Made by a program: the position numbers and the translations under genes
Assembly (NCBI GenBank): GCA_009908505.1
Contig: JAAAPD010000045.1
Coordinates: 37,836 to 101,835, forward strand
Origin: Alphaproteobacteria bacterium
Lineage (GTDB): Bacteria > Pseudomonadota > Alphaproteobacteria > Rhodobacterales > Rhodobacteraceae
DNA length: 64,000 nt
Direction: 5' to 3'
Shown: in pieces, positions 19,224 through 29,046 of the stretch
Position numbering within the stretch: position 1 is the stretch's first letter
Layout: the number at the start of each line of letters is the position of its first letter
The notes under the pieces: generated by a model
Databases searched by the model: none
Seen by the model: only the letters and a program-made list of their open reading frames with translations
What the model was told of the DNA's origin: nothing

Positions 19224-20696
19224 CTATCTCTGGCCTATGGCCGCGCCCGCGCCGGCAGGGCGCTCCAGTACCGCATGGGCCGCCGCCAAGCGCGCCAAGG
19301 GCGCCGCGACCTGCGGCGCGGGATCGCTGGCGCGCCGTGTCTCAAGGCTCACATGGATCAGCATGTGTTCGCCCGTGGCAAGTTCCCGGTCCCCCTCGTA
19401 AATCCGGTGGAACAGGTGCATCGTCTTGCCCGCGCCCGAAAGGACCTGCGTTTCCACCCGGATCCGCGCGCCCGCATGGACCTCGCCCATATGGCGGATA
19501 TGCGTTTCGGCAGTGAAATAGCTGCCGCCCGAGGCGATGTAGTCCGGCGTGCAGCCGACGATTTGCATCAGCCGGTCCGACGCATCGCCAAAGGCCTGCA
19601 GGTAGCGGGCCTCGTTCATGTGACCGTTGTAATCGGTCCAATCCAGCGGCACGGCCCGGTCCAGGGTCAGGACCGGCCGCGCCAGGTCGGCGATATCGTC
19701 CAGCGTCTCGGGCACGCGGCGCGTGGCGTTCAACACACTATCATGGGCGTTCATCAGCGCGCCCGCGCCCCAATCGCGCGCCTTGAGGCTGCGCATCATG
19801 CCCACAAGGTTCGCGTCGCGGATACGCTCCAGGTCTCGGATGGAATGCTGGCCCGATTGCGCGTCGGACTGGCTTGCGATCTGGTCGACCAGTTCATCGG
19901 TCAACTCGGGTACGTCCATCAGCCTTGTCCATGGCCAGGTCAGGCAGGGCCCGAACTGGGCGATGAAATGGCGCATCCCGGCTTCGCCCCCGGCAATCCG
20001 GTAGGTTTCGAACAGCCCCATTTGCGCCCAGCGCAGCCCAAAGCCCATGCGGATCGCGTCGTCGATTTCCTCGGTCGTGGCGATACCGTCCCTGACCAGC
20101 CAGAGCGCCTCGCGCCAGACCGCTTCGAGGAAACGGTCGGCGATATGGGCGTCGATCTCCTTGCGGACCACAAGGGGATACATGCCGATCCCGGTCAGAA
20201 CCTCTTTCGCCCACTCGACCGCGCGCGGGTCACAGGTGTCGCCGGGCACGACCTCGATCAGCGGCAACAGATAGACCGGGTTGAACGGGTGGGTCACGAG
20301 GATCTGGGTCGGGTCCTTTGCGCCTTGCTGCAGCTCCGACGGTTTGAAGCCCGAGGTGGACGAGCCGATCACCGCCTCCGAATCAAGATGCGCCTGAACC
20401 TCGGCGAAGACCTTGTGCTTGATCTCCAGCCGTTCCGGCACGCTCTCCTGCACCCAGGCGACCCCGTCCACGGTCTCGGCAATCGCGTTGTGAAAGCTCA
20501 GCGCGCCCTCCTCGGGCAAGGCCATGTCGTAAAGCCCCGGCATCGCCGCGCGGGCATTTTCCAGCACCTCGCCGATTTTGCGCTGCGCCTCCGGATCGGG
20601 GTCGAAGACCCGCACGTTCCAGCCGTTGAGCAGGAACCGCGCGGCCCAGCCGCCACCGATGAGACCGCCACCAATAATGGCCGCCGTTCTGGTCAC
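19224..20696 (-). CDS. L-carnitine 3-dehydrogenase fused to a C-terminal hotdog thioesterase
   Basis: 490 aa; Rossmann TAAIIGGGLIGGGWAARFLLNGW, GSSTSGFKPSELQQGAKDPTQILVTHPFNPVYLLPLIEVV; C-terminal LDWTDYNGHMNEARYLQAFGDASDRLM. Confidence 0.93.
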   Translation of the reverse strand: MTRTAAIIGGGLIGGGWAARFLLNGWNVRVFDPDPEAQRKIGEVLENARAAMPGLYDMALPEEGALSFHNAIAETVDGVAWVQESVPERLEIKHKVFAEVQAHLDSEAVIGSSTSGFKPSELQQGAKDPTQILVTHPFNPVYLLPLIEVVPGDTCDPRAVEWAKEVLTGIGMYPLVVRKEIDAHIADRFLEAVWREALWLVRDGIATTEEIDDAIRMGFGLRWAQMGLFETYRIAGGEAGMRHFIAQFGPCLTWPWTRLMDVPELTDELVDQIASQSDAQSGQHSIRDLERIRDANLVGMMRSLKARDWGAGALMNAHDSVLNATRRVPETLDDIADLARPVLTLDRAVPLDWTDYNGHMNEARYLQAFGDASDRLMQIVGCTPDYIASGGSYFTAETHIRHMGEVHAGARIRVETQVLSGAGKTMHLFHRIYEGDRELATGEHMLIHVSLETRRASDPAPQVAAPLARLAAAHAVLERPAGAGAAIGQR

Positions 20697-20731
20697 GTCC
20701 CGTCCTCCCCTGATGGATCGTTTTGCGCCGG

Positions 20732-21022
20732 TCAGGCGCCTTCGGCGGGTTGTGGCACCGGGCTGTCGGGATGGTCGAATTCATCCGGCGGCACCGGTTC
20801 GCCCACCACGCGCGGATCGCAGGCAATCATGGGACTGCCCTGGTCACGAATGATGAGCCCGCCTCGGGAGCGGCATTGCTCGAAACCCATGGAAGAGCCG
20901 AGCACGATATACTCGCGCATTCCGCCGCCTCCGCCGCCTCCGCCGCCGCCGGTGGACATTGCCACCTCGTCGCAGGCCCCAAGGACCAGCACGGCACCGA
21001 TCGTCGCAAAAACACGTTTCAT
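20732..21022 (-). CDS. Small lipoprotein with a poly-glycine run
   Basis: 96 aa; MKRVFATIGAVLVLGACDEVAMSTGGGGGGGGGGMREYIV, lipobox LGAC. Confidence 0.8.
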   Translation of the reverse strand: MKRVFATIGAVLVLGACDEVAMSTGGGGGGGGGGMREYIVLGSSMGFEQCRSRGGLIIRDQGSPMIACDPRVVGEPVPPDEFDHPDSPVPQPAEGA

Positions 21023-21522
21023 TCAACCACCTCTTCGAGTCGGGTCGGATCATAGCCGAACCAGGTCAGGATGTCGCGCGCCGCGGCTCGACGGTCTGCG
21101 CCCCCCTTGCCGGGTCGCTCCATGACCCAGCCGAAGGCCCCGTCGGGCCGGCCGATCGCCGCCGTGCGCGCATCCGCGTCCATCCACAGCACCCAGAAGG
21201 GCCCCGCTTGCAGGCCGGTCCGCGCGTCGTCGAGGCGCCACCGGCCGTCGCCCTGGGCGATGAGCTCCGCAGGCGCCGCCCCGTCGCGTTGCAGGGCAAG
21301 CGCGCCGTTGGGACCGGGCAGGAAGTCCAGCGTCGTGCCGGCCCGGGCGCCGCCTGCCCCCTCTGTCACGACCCAAGCGCCGGACAAGTCCGACGCCGTG
21401 ACATTGACCTGGCTGGCAATCGGCGCCGCCCGGTCGCGCAGCGGGTCCTGCTCCCCGTCCCCGGGCGCGCCACAGCCAAAGGGCAGAAGCGCGACCAGAA
21501 GCAAGGCCCGACCCCGCCGCAC
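21019..21522 (-). CDS. Putative lipoprotein, lipocalin-like
   Basis: 167 aa; lipobox ALLPFGCG; stop overlaps the downstream start. Confidence 0.75.
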   Translation of the reverse strand: MRRGRALLLVALLPFGCGAPGDGEQDPLRDRAAPIASQVNVTASDLSGAWVVTEGAGGARAGTTLDFLPGPNGALALQRDGAAPAELIAQGDGRWRLDDARTGLQAGPFWVLWMDADARTAAIGRPDGAFGWVMERPGKGGADRRAAARDILTWFGYDPTRLEEVVE

Positions 21523-21526
21523 CGGA

Positions 21527-22441
21527 TCAGGCCGTGCCCGGCGCGCGCTTGACCAGGCCCAGCCGCGTGCGCACCTCGTCAGGGCCGATCACCCGGGCGC
21601 CCATGCGCTCGACGATCTCGACCGCGCGTTCGACCAGTTGCGCATTGGTGGCCAGCACGCCCTTGTCGAGCATCAGGTTGTCTTCCAGCCCGACGCGCAC
21701 GTTGCCGCCTGCCAGAACGGCCGCACCGACATAGGGCATCTGGTTGCGACCCAGGCCGAAGGCACTGAAATGCCAATCGTCGGGCACGTTGTTGACCATG
21801 GCCATGAAGGTGTTGAGGTCATCGGGCGCGCCCCATGGCACCCCCATGCAGAGCTGGACAAGGGCGGGGCTGCCCAGGATGCCGTCCTTGACCAGCTGCT
21901 TGGCATACCAGAGATGGCCCGTATCGAATGCCTCGATCTCGGGTTTGACGCCCAGCTCGGTCATCATGCGGCCCATGGCCTGCAACATGCCCGGCGTGTT
22001 GGTCATGACGTAGTCGGCCTCGGCGAAATTCATCGTGCCGCAGTCGAGCGTGCAGATCTCCGGTAGGCATTCGGCCACATGGGCCACGCGGTCGGCGGCA
22101 CCGATCATGTCGGTGCCCTCGGCGACGGGCAACGGGCTGTCCGTACCGCCGAAGACGATATCGCCGCCCATCCCGGCGGTCAGGTTCAACACGACGTCGA
22201 CCTCGGCCGCCCGGATGCGGTCGGTCACCTCGCGGTAGTGGTCGAGGTTGCGCGACGGCGTGCCGGTGTCCGGATCGCGCACGTGGCAATGCACGATCGC
22301 CGCCCCGGCCTTCGCCGCCTCGATCGCACTGTCGGCGATGTCCTTGGGCGAACGGGGCACATGCGGGCTGCGGTCCTGCGTTCCGCCGGCCCCGGTCACA
22401 GCGCAGGTTATGAAAACCTCTCGGTTCATTTGCAGCGGCAT
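21527..22441 (-). CDS. BKACE/DUF849 family 3-keto-5-aminohexanoate cleavage enzyme homolog (predicted 3-dehydrocarnitine cleavage)
   Basis: REVFITCAVTGAGGTQDRSPHVPRSPKDIADSAIEAAKAGAAIVHCHVRDPDTGTPSR; start MPLQMNREV at 22441. Confidence 0.9.
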   Translation of the reverse strand: MPLQMNREVFITCAVTGAGGTQDRSPHVPRSPKDIADSAIEAAKAGAAIVHCHVRDPDTGTPSRNLDHYREVTDRIRAAEVDVVLNLTAGMGGDIVFGGTDSPLPVAEGTDMIGAADRVAHVAECLPEICTLDCGTMNFAEADYVMTNTPGMLQAMGRMMTELGVKPEIEAFDTGHLWYAKQLVKDGILGSPALVQLCMGVPWGAPDDLNTFMAMVNNVPDDWHFSAFGLGRNQMPYVGAAVLAGGNVRVGLEDNLMLDKGVLATNAQLVERAVEIVERMGARVIGPDEVRTRLGLVKRAPGTA

Positions 22442-22522
22442 GGCAACCTCCCTTTCCTGACAGGGCCACCCTAGGCGATCCGGTCCCGCAGGCAAGCGGG
22501 AACCGGCACCCGCGCGGCCCGG

Positions 22523-23566
22523 TCAATAGGGCATGGGATGCGCCCTGTGGACCGCGTCGATATCGGCAAGGACCTCCTGCGACAAGGTCACGCCATCCCC
22601 CGCCAGAAGATGCGCCAGCTGCGCCTGCGTCGTCGCCCCGAAGATGGCCGAGACCGGGAAGGGCCGCGTCCGCTGCCAGGCCATGGCCATGTGCACGGGG
22701 TCGAGCCCATGTTTCGCGGCCACGTCCAGATAGGCCTGCACCGTCGGCAGCACCCGGTCTGTCATGCGCCCGCCCAGGTTTCGGCTACCCGCATCCCGCC
22801 GTGATCCGGCGGGCACCACGTCGCCCTGGTATTTCCCGGTCAGCAGGCCTGCGGCCAGCGGCGAAAAAGACAAGAGCGTTACATCCTCGTTCACCGCCAT
22901 TTCGGCCATGTCGGTGTCATAGAGGCGGCAGAGCAACGAATACTCGTTTTGAACGCTGGCCAGGCGCGGGCCGCCCACCTGTTCGGCAACGTCGATCCAG
23001 CGGGTGCACCCCCATGCACTTTCATTGGACATGCCGAAGGCGCGGATCTTGCCGGCCTTCTGCGCGCGGCCCAGCCCCTCCAGCACCCCGGCCATGTGAT
23101 CGAGGGTCTGCTGGCGGTCCTGACGCGAGGGGTCATAGGTCCAGTTCTGGCGGAACATGTAGGATCCGCGCATGGGCCAGTGCAGCTGGTAAAGGTCGAT
23201 GCAGTCGGTCCCGAGCCGCCGCAGCGAGGCCTCGATCAGCGCCTCGATATTGTCCGGGCCATAGCCTTCGCCATCGCGCACCAGCTTGCTGTCCCCGCCG
23301 GCCTTGGTGGCCAGCACGACGCGGTCGCGCTTGCCACTGGCGGCGAACCAACGGCCGATCAGTTCCTCGCAGGTGCCGACCGTTTCGGGACGCACGGGGT
23401 TCACCGGGTACATCTCGGCCGTGTCGAAAAAATCGATCCCCGCCTCCAGCGCCATGTCAATCTGGGCGAACGCATCCGCCTGAGGGGTCTGCGTGCCGAA
23501 GGTCATCGTTCCAAGGCACCAATCGCTGACCTCGATGCCGCTGCGCCCCAGTTCCATCCTGTTCAT
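22523..23566 (-). CDS. Aldo/keto reductase (Tas-like)
   Basis: 347 aa; MRMELGRSGIEVSDWCLGTMTFG-type N-terminus, FFDTAEMYPVNP. Confidence 0.93.
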   Translation of the reverse strand: MNRMELGRSGIEVSDWCLGTMTFGTQTPQADAFAQIDMALEAGIDFFDTAEMYPVNPVRPETVGTCEELIGRWFAASGKRDRVVLATKAGGDSKLVRDGEGYGPDNIEALIEASLRRLGTDCIDLYQLHWPMRGSYMFRQNWTYDPSRQDRQQTLDHMAGVLEGLGRAQKAGKIRAFGMSNESAWGCTRWIDVAEQVGGPRLASVQNEYSLLCRLYDTDMAEMAVNEDVTLLSFSPLAAGLLTGKYQGDVVPAGSRRDAGSRNLGGRMTDRVLPTVQAYLDVAAKHGLDPVHMAMAWQRTRPFPVSAIFGATTQAQLAHLLAGDGVTLSQEVLADIDAVHRAHPMPY

Positions 23567-23722
23567 GTCCTGTCCCCCTGTTCATTCAGTTGGCCGAAGG
23601 ATAGCGTCACCGGCGATGACAACAAGCAACAAGCGTCGACAGCCCCGCATGATCGGACATCAGCGACAGATCATGTCGAAGACCGGCAAGCCTGACCCCG
23701 CGAACCGGCCAAGGCTGAACCC

Positions 23723-24946
23723 ATGCGCATGATGCTTTCCTTCGCCGCGCTCCTGTTGTCGGCACTGCTTCTGCAGCTGTCCTCGGGCGGGGTCGGCCCG
23801 CTGGATGCCCTGACCGGGCTGGAAGCCGGGTTCACCCGCGCCGAGGTCGGCTTTCTCGGCTCGGCCCATTTCTTGGGGTTCTTCATCGGCTGCTGGTGGG
23901 CGCCGCGCCTGATGGGCAATGTCGGCCATTCGCGCGCCTTCGCAGTTCTGACGGCCATGGGCGCGATCGGCCTGGCCGGCCATGTCCTGATCCAGGATCC
24001 GCTGGCCTGGGCCATTCTGCGTATCGGGTCGGGCATTTGTATCGCAGGCTGCTACACGGTGATCGAGGCGTGGTTGCAGGCCAAGGTCACCAACCAGACG
24101 CGCGGCCGGACCATGGGCGTCTACCGCGTGGTCGACATGGGCGGCAGCCTGGTGGCGCAGCTGATGATCGGGGCCTTGGCCGACCTGCAGACCTACGTCG
24201 CCTATACATTGCTGACGATGCTTTGCGTCGCGTCCCTTCTGCCCTTGGCCCTGACACGCGTGCCCCAGCCCGAAACCCCCAAGGCCACGCGGCTTCGGCC
24301 CAGGCTGGCATGGGCCATGTCGCCGCTCGCAGTGGCGGGCGTGCTGGTCGCGGCGCTTTCGGGGGCGTCGTTCCGCATGGTCGGCCCGATCTACGGGCAA
24401 GAGGTGGGCCTTGGCGCCGGCCAGATCGGCTTTTTCCTGGCGGCCTTCGTGGCCGGTGGCGCGCTGGCGCAATACCCGACCGGCTGGCTGGCCGACAAGT
24501 TCGACCGGCGCTGGGTGCTGATCTGGCTGTCGGTCGCGGCGATGGGGGGCTGTTTTGTGACAGTGGCGGCCTCGGCCCTGGGCGACGGGGCGGTGCTGCT
24601 TTCGGCGGCGCTGTTCGGCTTCACCACCTTCCCGGTCTATTCCGTGGCCGCCGCCCATGCACATGACTACGCCACCTCCGACCAGCGCGTGGAACTGTCT
24701 GCGGCGCTGATGTTCTACTACGCGCTCGGCGCCATCGCCGCGCCCTGGACCAGCTCGGTCCTGATCGAAGCGTTCGGCCCGGCGGCGATGTTCTACTTCG
24801 TCTCGGCAAGCCATGCGGTGCTGATCGTTTTCGGCGTGGCGCGGATGCGGGTGCGCGAGGCGCCCGAGGACCGCACCCGCTATGTCTGGGCGCCGCGCAC
24901 CTCGTTCACGATCGGGCAACTGCTGGGCCGCAGCCGCGAGAAGTGA
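23723..24946 (+). CDS. MFS transporter
   Basis: 407 aa, about 12 hydrophobic segments; [17 protein letters not shown]. Confidence 0.9.
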   Translation: MRMMLSFAALLLSALLLQLSSGGVGPLDALTGLEAGFTRAEVGFLGSAHFLGFFIGCWWAPRLMGNVGHSRAFAVLTAMGAIGLAGHVLIQDPLAWAILRIGSGICIAGCYTVIEAWLQAKVTNQTRGRTMGVYRVVDMGGSLVAQLMIGALADLQTYVAYTLLTMLCVASLLPLALTRVPQPETPKATRLRPRLAWAMSPLAVAGVLVAALSGASFRMVGPIYGQEVGLGAGQIGFFLAAFVAGGALAQYPTGWLADKFDRRWVLIWLSVAAMGGCFVTVAASALGDGAVLLSAALFGFTTFPVYSVAAAHAHDYATSDQRVELSAALMFYYALGAIAAPWTSSVLIEAFGPAAMFYFVSASHAVLIVFGVARMRVREAPEDRTRYVWAPRTSFTIGQLLGRSREK

Positions 24947-25020
24947 CGCCGCCACCCCCTCTGGCCCTTCGCGGCCAGAGCGATTAAACGGGCCGGGATA
25001 CCCAGCAACAGGCAGACGCA

Positions 25021-26732
25021 TGGCCCGGCACCTCATCACCTCGGCGATCCCCTACATCAACGGCATCAAGCATCTCGGCAATCTCGTGGGCAGCCAGCTG
25101 CCCGCCGACCTTTTCGCCCGCTACCAGCGCGGGCGCGGCAACGAGGTGCTGTTCCTCTGCGCCACCGATGAACATGGCACCCCCGCCGAACTGGCCGCCG
25201 CCAAGGCGGGCAAGCCGGTGGCCGAATACTGCGCCGAGATGTGGCAGGTCCAATTCGACATTGCCGAGGGATTCGGCCTGTCCTTCGACCATTTCGGGCG
25301 CTCGTCCTCCCGGGCCAACCACCGCCTGACCCAGCATTTCGCCAAGAAGCTGGACGAGGCCGGCCTGATCCGCGAGGTCAGCGAAACCCAGATGTATTCC
25401 AAGGCCGATGGCCGCTTCCTGCCCGATCGCTACATCGAGGGCACCTGCCCCAATTGCGGGTTCGAGTCCGCGCGCGGCGACCAATGCGACAACTGCACCA
25501 AGCAGCTGGACCCCGTCGACCTGATCAACCCGCATTCGACCATCTCCGGCTCGACCGACCTGGAGATGTGCGAGACCAAGCACCTGTATCTCTGCCAGTC
25601 GCAGATGAAAGACCGGCTCGAAGAGTGGATCGACACGCGTGAGGGCTGGCCGGTTCTGACCACCTCGATCGCCAAGAAATGGTTGAACGATGGCGACGGG
25701 CTTCAGGATCGTGGCATCACCCGCGACCTCGATTGGGGGATCCCGGTGCAGCGCGGGGACGAGCCATGGCCGGGCATGGAAGGCAAGGTCTTCTATGTCT
25801 GGTTCGACGCCCCCATCGAATACATCGCCTGCGGGCAGGAATGGGTCGAGGCCGGCAAGGGCGAGGACTGGGAACGCTGGTGGCGCACCGACAAGGGCGC
25901 CGAAGATGTCACCTATACCCAGTTCATGGGCAAGGACAACGTGCCCTTCCACACGCTGTCTTTCCCGGCCACTATCCTCGGCTCGGGTGAGCCGTGGAAG
26001 CTGGTCGACTACATCAAGTCGTTCAATTACCTGAACTATGATGGCGGTCAGTTCTCCACCTCGCGCGGGCGCGGGGTGTTCATGGACCAGGCGCTCGAAC
26101 TTCTGCCAGCCGATTACTGGCGCTGGTGGTTGCTGTCCCATGCCCCCGAAAGCGCCGATGCGGAATTTACCTGGGAAAGCTTCCAATCCGGCGTGAACAA
26201 GGATTTGGCCGACGTGCTTGGCAATTTCGTCAGCCGAGTCACCAAGTTCTGCCGGTCCAAGTTCGGGGAAACCGTCCCCTCGGGCGGCGCATGGGGCTCG
26301 GCCGAACAGGACCTGGCCGCGGACCTGGCGCGCCGCGTGCGCGCCTACGAGAGCCACATGGACGCGATCGAGGTCCGCAAGGCCGCGGCCGAACTGCGCG
26401 CGATCTGGGCCGTCGGCAACGAATACCTGCAAGAGGCCGCGCCCTGGGCCACCTTCAAGGAAGACCCCGAGACGGCCGCCATGCAGATCCGCCTGGCGTT
26501 GAACCTGGTGCGGCTCTACGCGGTGCTCTCGGCACCGTTCATCCCAAGCGCCGCCATGGCAATGCTGAGCGCGCTCGGCACCCCCGACGCGGCATGGCCC
26601 GATGACGTGCCCGCGGCCCTCGCCCTGCTGCCTGCAGGTCATGACTTTGCCGTGCCCGAGAATCTGTTTGCCAAAATCACCGACGAGCAGCGCGACGACT
26701 GGCAGGCGCGGTTCGCGGGCACGCGGGACTAG
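25021..26732 (+). CDS. metG: Methionine--tRNA ligase
   Basis: [37 protein letters not shown]; zinc-binding [17 protein letters not shown]; start set at 25021 within the longer ORF. Confidence 0.96.
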
Positions 26733-26807
26733 GACGCGCCGCCTCCGACGTGGAACCGTCGCACGGACCGTGTTAGCCTCGGCCCGACGGGTTCAAGGAG
26801 ATCGACT

Positions 26808-27602
26808 ATGCGCAACCTTCTCGCCGCCCTGTTGTCGCTGGCCGCCAGCACGGCCCTTTCGGCCCCCTGCGGCAACGATGCCAGTGGTTTCGAACAGTGG
26901 AAACGCCAATTCGCGCAAGAGGCCGCGGCCCTTGGCGTCGGGCCGGCCGGGCTGCAGGCGTTGGCCAATGCCCGCTATTCGCAATCCACGATCAACGCCG
27001 ACCGCAACCAGACCGGCGTGCGCTACGCGCTGGACGAGTTCATCCGCATCCGCCTCGGCAGCCTCGACGGCTTCGCCGCACAGGCACGGCGCGTGAAGGC
27101 GCGCGCGCCGGACTATTATGCCTCCCTCGAACGGGTCTACGGCGTGCCGGCCGGAATCATCCTCGCCATCCACGGCATGGAAACCGGGTTTGGCCGCACC
27201 ATGGGCACCACCCCGGTCATCGACAGCATCACAACGGTCGCCTATGATTGCCGGCGCTCGGATTTCTTCACAACCCATGCCATCGCCGCCCTGCAAATGG
27301 TCGATCGCGGCATGCTGGCCCCGGACCAGCGCGGCGCCGCCCATGGCGAGCTTGGCCACACGCAATTCCTGCCCGGAAACGCCCTGCGCTATGGCGTCGA
27401 TGCCGACGGCAATGGCCGCGTCGATCTCTACTCGGTTTCGGACGCGCTTGCCTCGACCGCCAATTTCCTGCGCCAGAAAGGCTGGCGCCCCGGAGAATCC
27501 TACCAGGAAGGCAGCCATAACTTCCGCATCCTCAACGACTGGAACGCCGCCACCGTCTACCAGCAGGCCATTGCCCTCTCGGCGGCCCGCATCGACGGCT
27601 AG
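26808..27602 (+). CDS. Lytic murein transglycosylase (MltB/SltB-like)
   Basis: 264 aa; [60 protein letters not shown]. Confidence 0.93.
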   Translation: MRNLLAALLSLAASTALSAPCGNDASGFEQWKRQFAQEAAALGVGPAGLQALANARYSQSTINADRNQTGVRYALDEFIRIRLGSLDGFAAQARRVKARAPDYYASLERVYGVPAGIILAIHGMETGFGRTMGTTPVIDSITTVAYDCRRSDFFTTHAIAALQMVDRGMLAPDQRGAAHGELGHTQFLPGNALRYGVDADGNGRVDLYSVSDALASTANFLRQKGWRPGESYQEGSHNFRILNDWNAATVYQQAIALSAARIDG

Positions 27603-27632
27603 GCTTCTTTGGGTCGGAAATACCGCGGGGGA

Positions 27633-27665
27633 GTCGGCCCTCGGGCCGACGGGGGCAGAGCCCCC
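27633..27665. repeat. Tandem hairpin REP-like intergenic element
   Basis: GTCGGCCC-TC-GGGCCGAC directly followed by GGGGGC-AGA-GCCCCC. Confidence 0.6.
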
Positions 27666-27749
27666 CTCTCCCGGCACAGCGCGCGAAACGCCTGGCCGAC
27701 GCGTCGCCCCGCGGATTTCGGAATGAAAAGCGCGCGGTAGCGCCCCTTT

Positions 27750-27835
27750 TGGTACCCGCGGCCGGACTTGAACCGGCACGGCCTTCCGGCCTAGGGATTT
27801 TAAGTCCCCTGTGTCTACCATTCCACCACGCGGGC
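27750..27835 (-). tRNA. tRNA-Leu (anticodon TAA)
   Basis: Minus strand GCCCGCGTGGTGGAATGGTAGACACAGGGGACTTAAAATCCC...GGTTCAAGTCCGGCCGCGGGTACCA; long variable arm and encoded CCA. Confidence 0.95.
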
Positions 27836-27884
27836 CCCGTTGCCGGGTTCGCGCAGCATAGGCGCCATGGACGCCGGGGAAAAG

Positions 27885-28421
27885 TCAGATATCCTCGCCC
27901 GGCAGGCTGTCCAGAAGGGCGCGTTCGGCCAGATAGGGGTGCAGGTCGACCGCCCGGCGCAGCCAGGGCACCGCTTCGGCCGGACGGCCCTGTTCGATCA
28001 GCGCCAGTGCCATGCCCGACAGGGCGCCGATATGCTCGGGGTTCAGCGCGATCGTGCGCTCCAGGTCCGCCACCGCGCGTTCGAAGTCGCGCGCCAGGAA
28101 ATAGGAAAAGGCGCGCTGGTTGTAGCCCTCGGCATAGTCGGGGCAGTAGTCCACCAGCCGCGACAGGGTGTCGATCGACCCCAGAAAGTCATAGCTTTCG
28201 CGCCGCGCCATGCCCTCGTCCAGCATGGCCTGCGCCCGTTCATCGGGCGCGTCCAGCCACATTTCCCACAGCTGGCCATTGACCTCGCGCGCTTCCATCT
28301 CGTTGTCGCTGGCCTGCAACTGGGCCAGCGCGTCCGACATGGCCTCGGCATAGTCCGGCGGTTCGGGGCAGTCGGCAAGGGCGGGGCCCGCGATCAGGGC
28401 AAGGGGCAGCAGGATCTTCAT
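27885..28421 (-). CDS. Tetratricopeptide repeat protein, exported
   Basis: Signal peptide [20 protein letters not shown]-like [43 protein letters not shown]. Confidence 0.85.
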   Translation of the reverse strand: MKILLPLALIAGPALADCPEPPDYAEAMSDALAQLQASDNEMEAREVNGQLWEMWLDAPDERAQAMLDEGMARRESYDFLGSIDTLSRLVDYCPDYAEGYNQRAFSYFLARDFERAVADLERTIALNPEHIGALSGMALALIEQGRPAEAVPWLRRAVDLHPYLAERALLDSLPGEDI

Positions 28422-28457
28422 GTCATCAAGCATGGCCTGCCTTGCCGCAAGGTCAAG

Positions 28458-28940
28458 TCACGCCTCCGCGACGGCGGCCACCCCTTCCTCCTTGACCGCC
28501 TGCATGGCCACGTAAGTCGAGGTGTTCGAGACATGCGGTAGGGTCGAAATACTGTCGGCCAGCACCATCCGGTAGGCCCCCATGGACGAAGTCCGCACCT
28601 TGAGCAGGTAGTCGAACGCCCCGGCGATCAGGTGGCATTGCTCGATCTCGGGAACGCGTGTCACCGCGTCGTTGAAGGCCGCCAACGCCGCCTCGCGCGT
28701 ATCGGAAAGCTTGACTTCGACGAAGGCGACGTGGTCCCGTCCCAGTCGTATCGGGTCGAACAGGGCCCGGTAGCCGCGCACCACGCCGCTTTCTTCCAGC
28801 CGCTTGAGGCGCGCCTGAGTGGGGGATTTCGACAGGCCGATGCGGCGGGCAAGCTCGGTCACACTGATCCGGCCATCCACCGCGATCACGTCGAGAATCT
28901 TGCGGTCAAAGGCATCAAGCTCGGCAGAACGATCAGCCAT
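28458..28940 (-). CDS. Lrp/AsnC family regulator, probable proline-utilization regulator (PutR-like)
   Basis: 160 aa; FDRKILDVIAVDGRISVTELARRIGLSKSPTQARLKRLEESG; divergent to putA. Confidence 0.92.
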   Translation of the reverse strand: MADRSAELDAFDRKILDVIAVDGRISVTELARRIGLSKSPTQARLKRLEESGVVRGYRALFDPIRLGRDHVAFVEVKLSDTREAALAAFNDAVTRVPEIEQCHLIAGAFDYLLKVRTSSMGAYRMVLADSISTLPHVSNTSTYVAMQAVKEEGVAAVAEA

Positions 28941-29046
28941 AAATCCCCCATTTTTCGGATAAATCGGCTTTGTTTGCCGACGATACCGGTCAGATCGACT
29001 TGGCGCAACGGTTTATCCTCGGCAAAATGGATACAGGAAACTCGCC

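Noticed and set aside
19029-21125. 698-aa plus-strand ORF over the carnitine operon
   Set aside because: Antisense of the carnitine dehydrogenase; includes a poly-Pro run that is only the complement of the poly-Gly codons.
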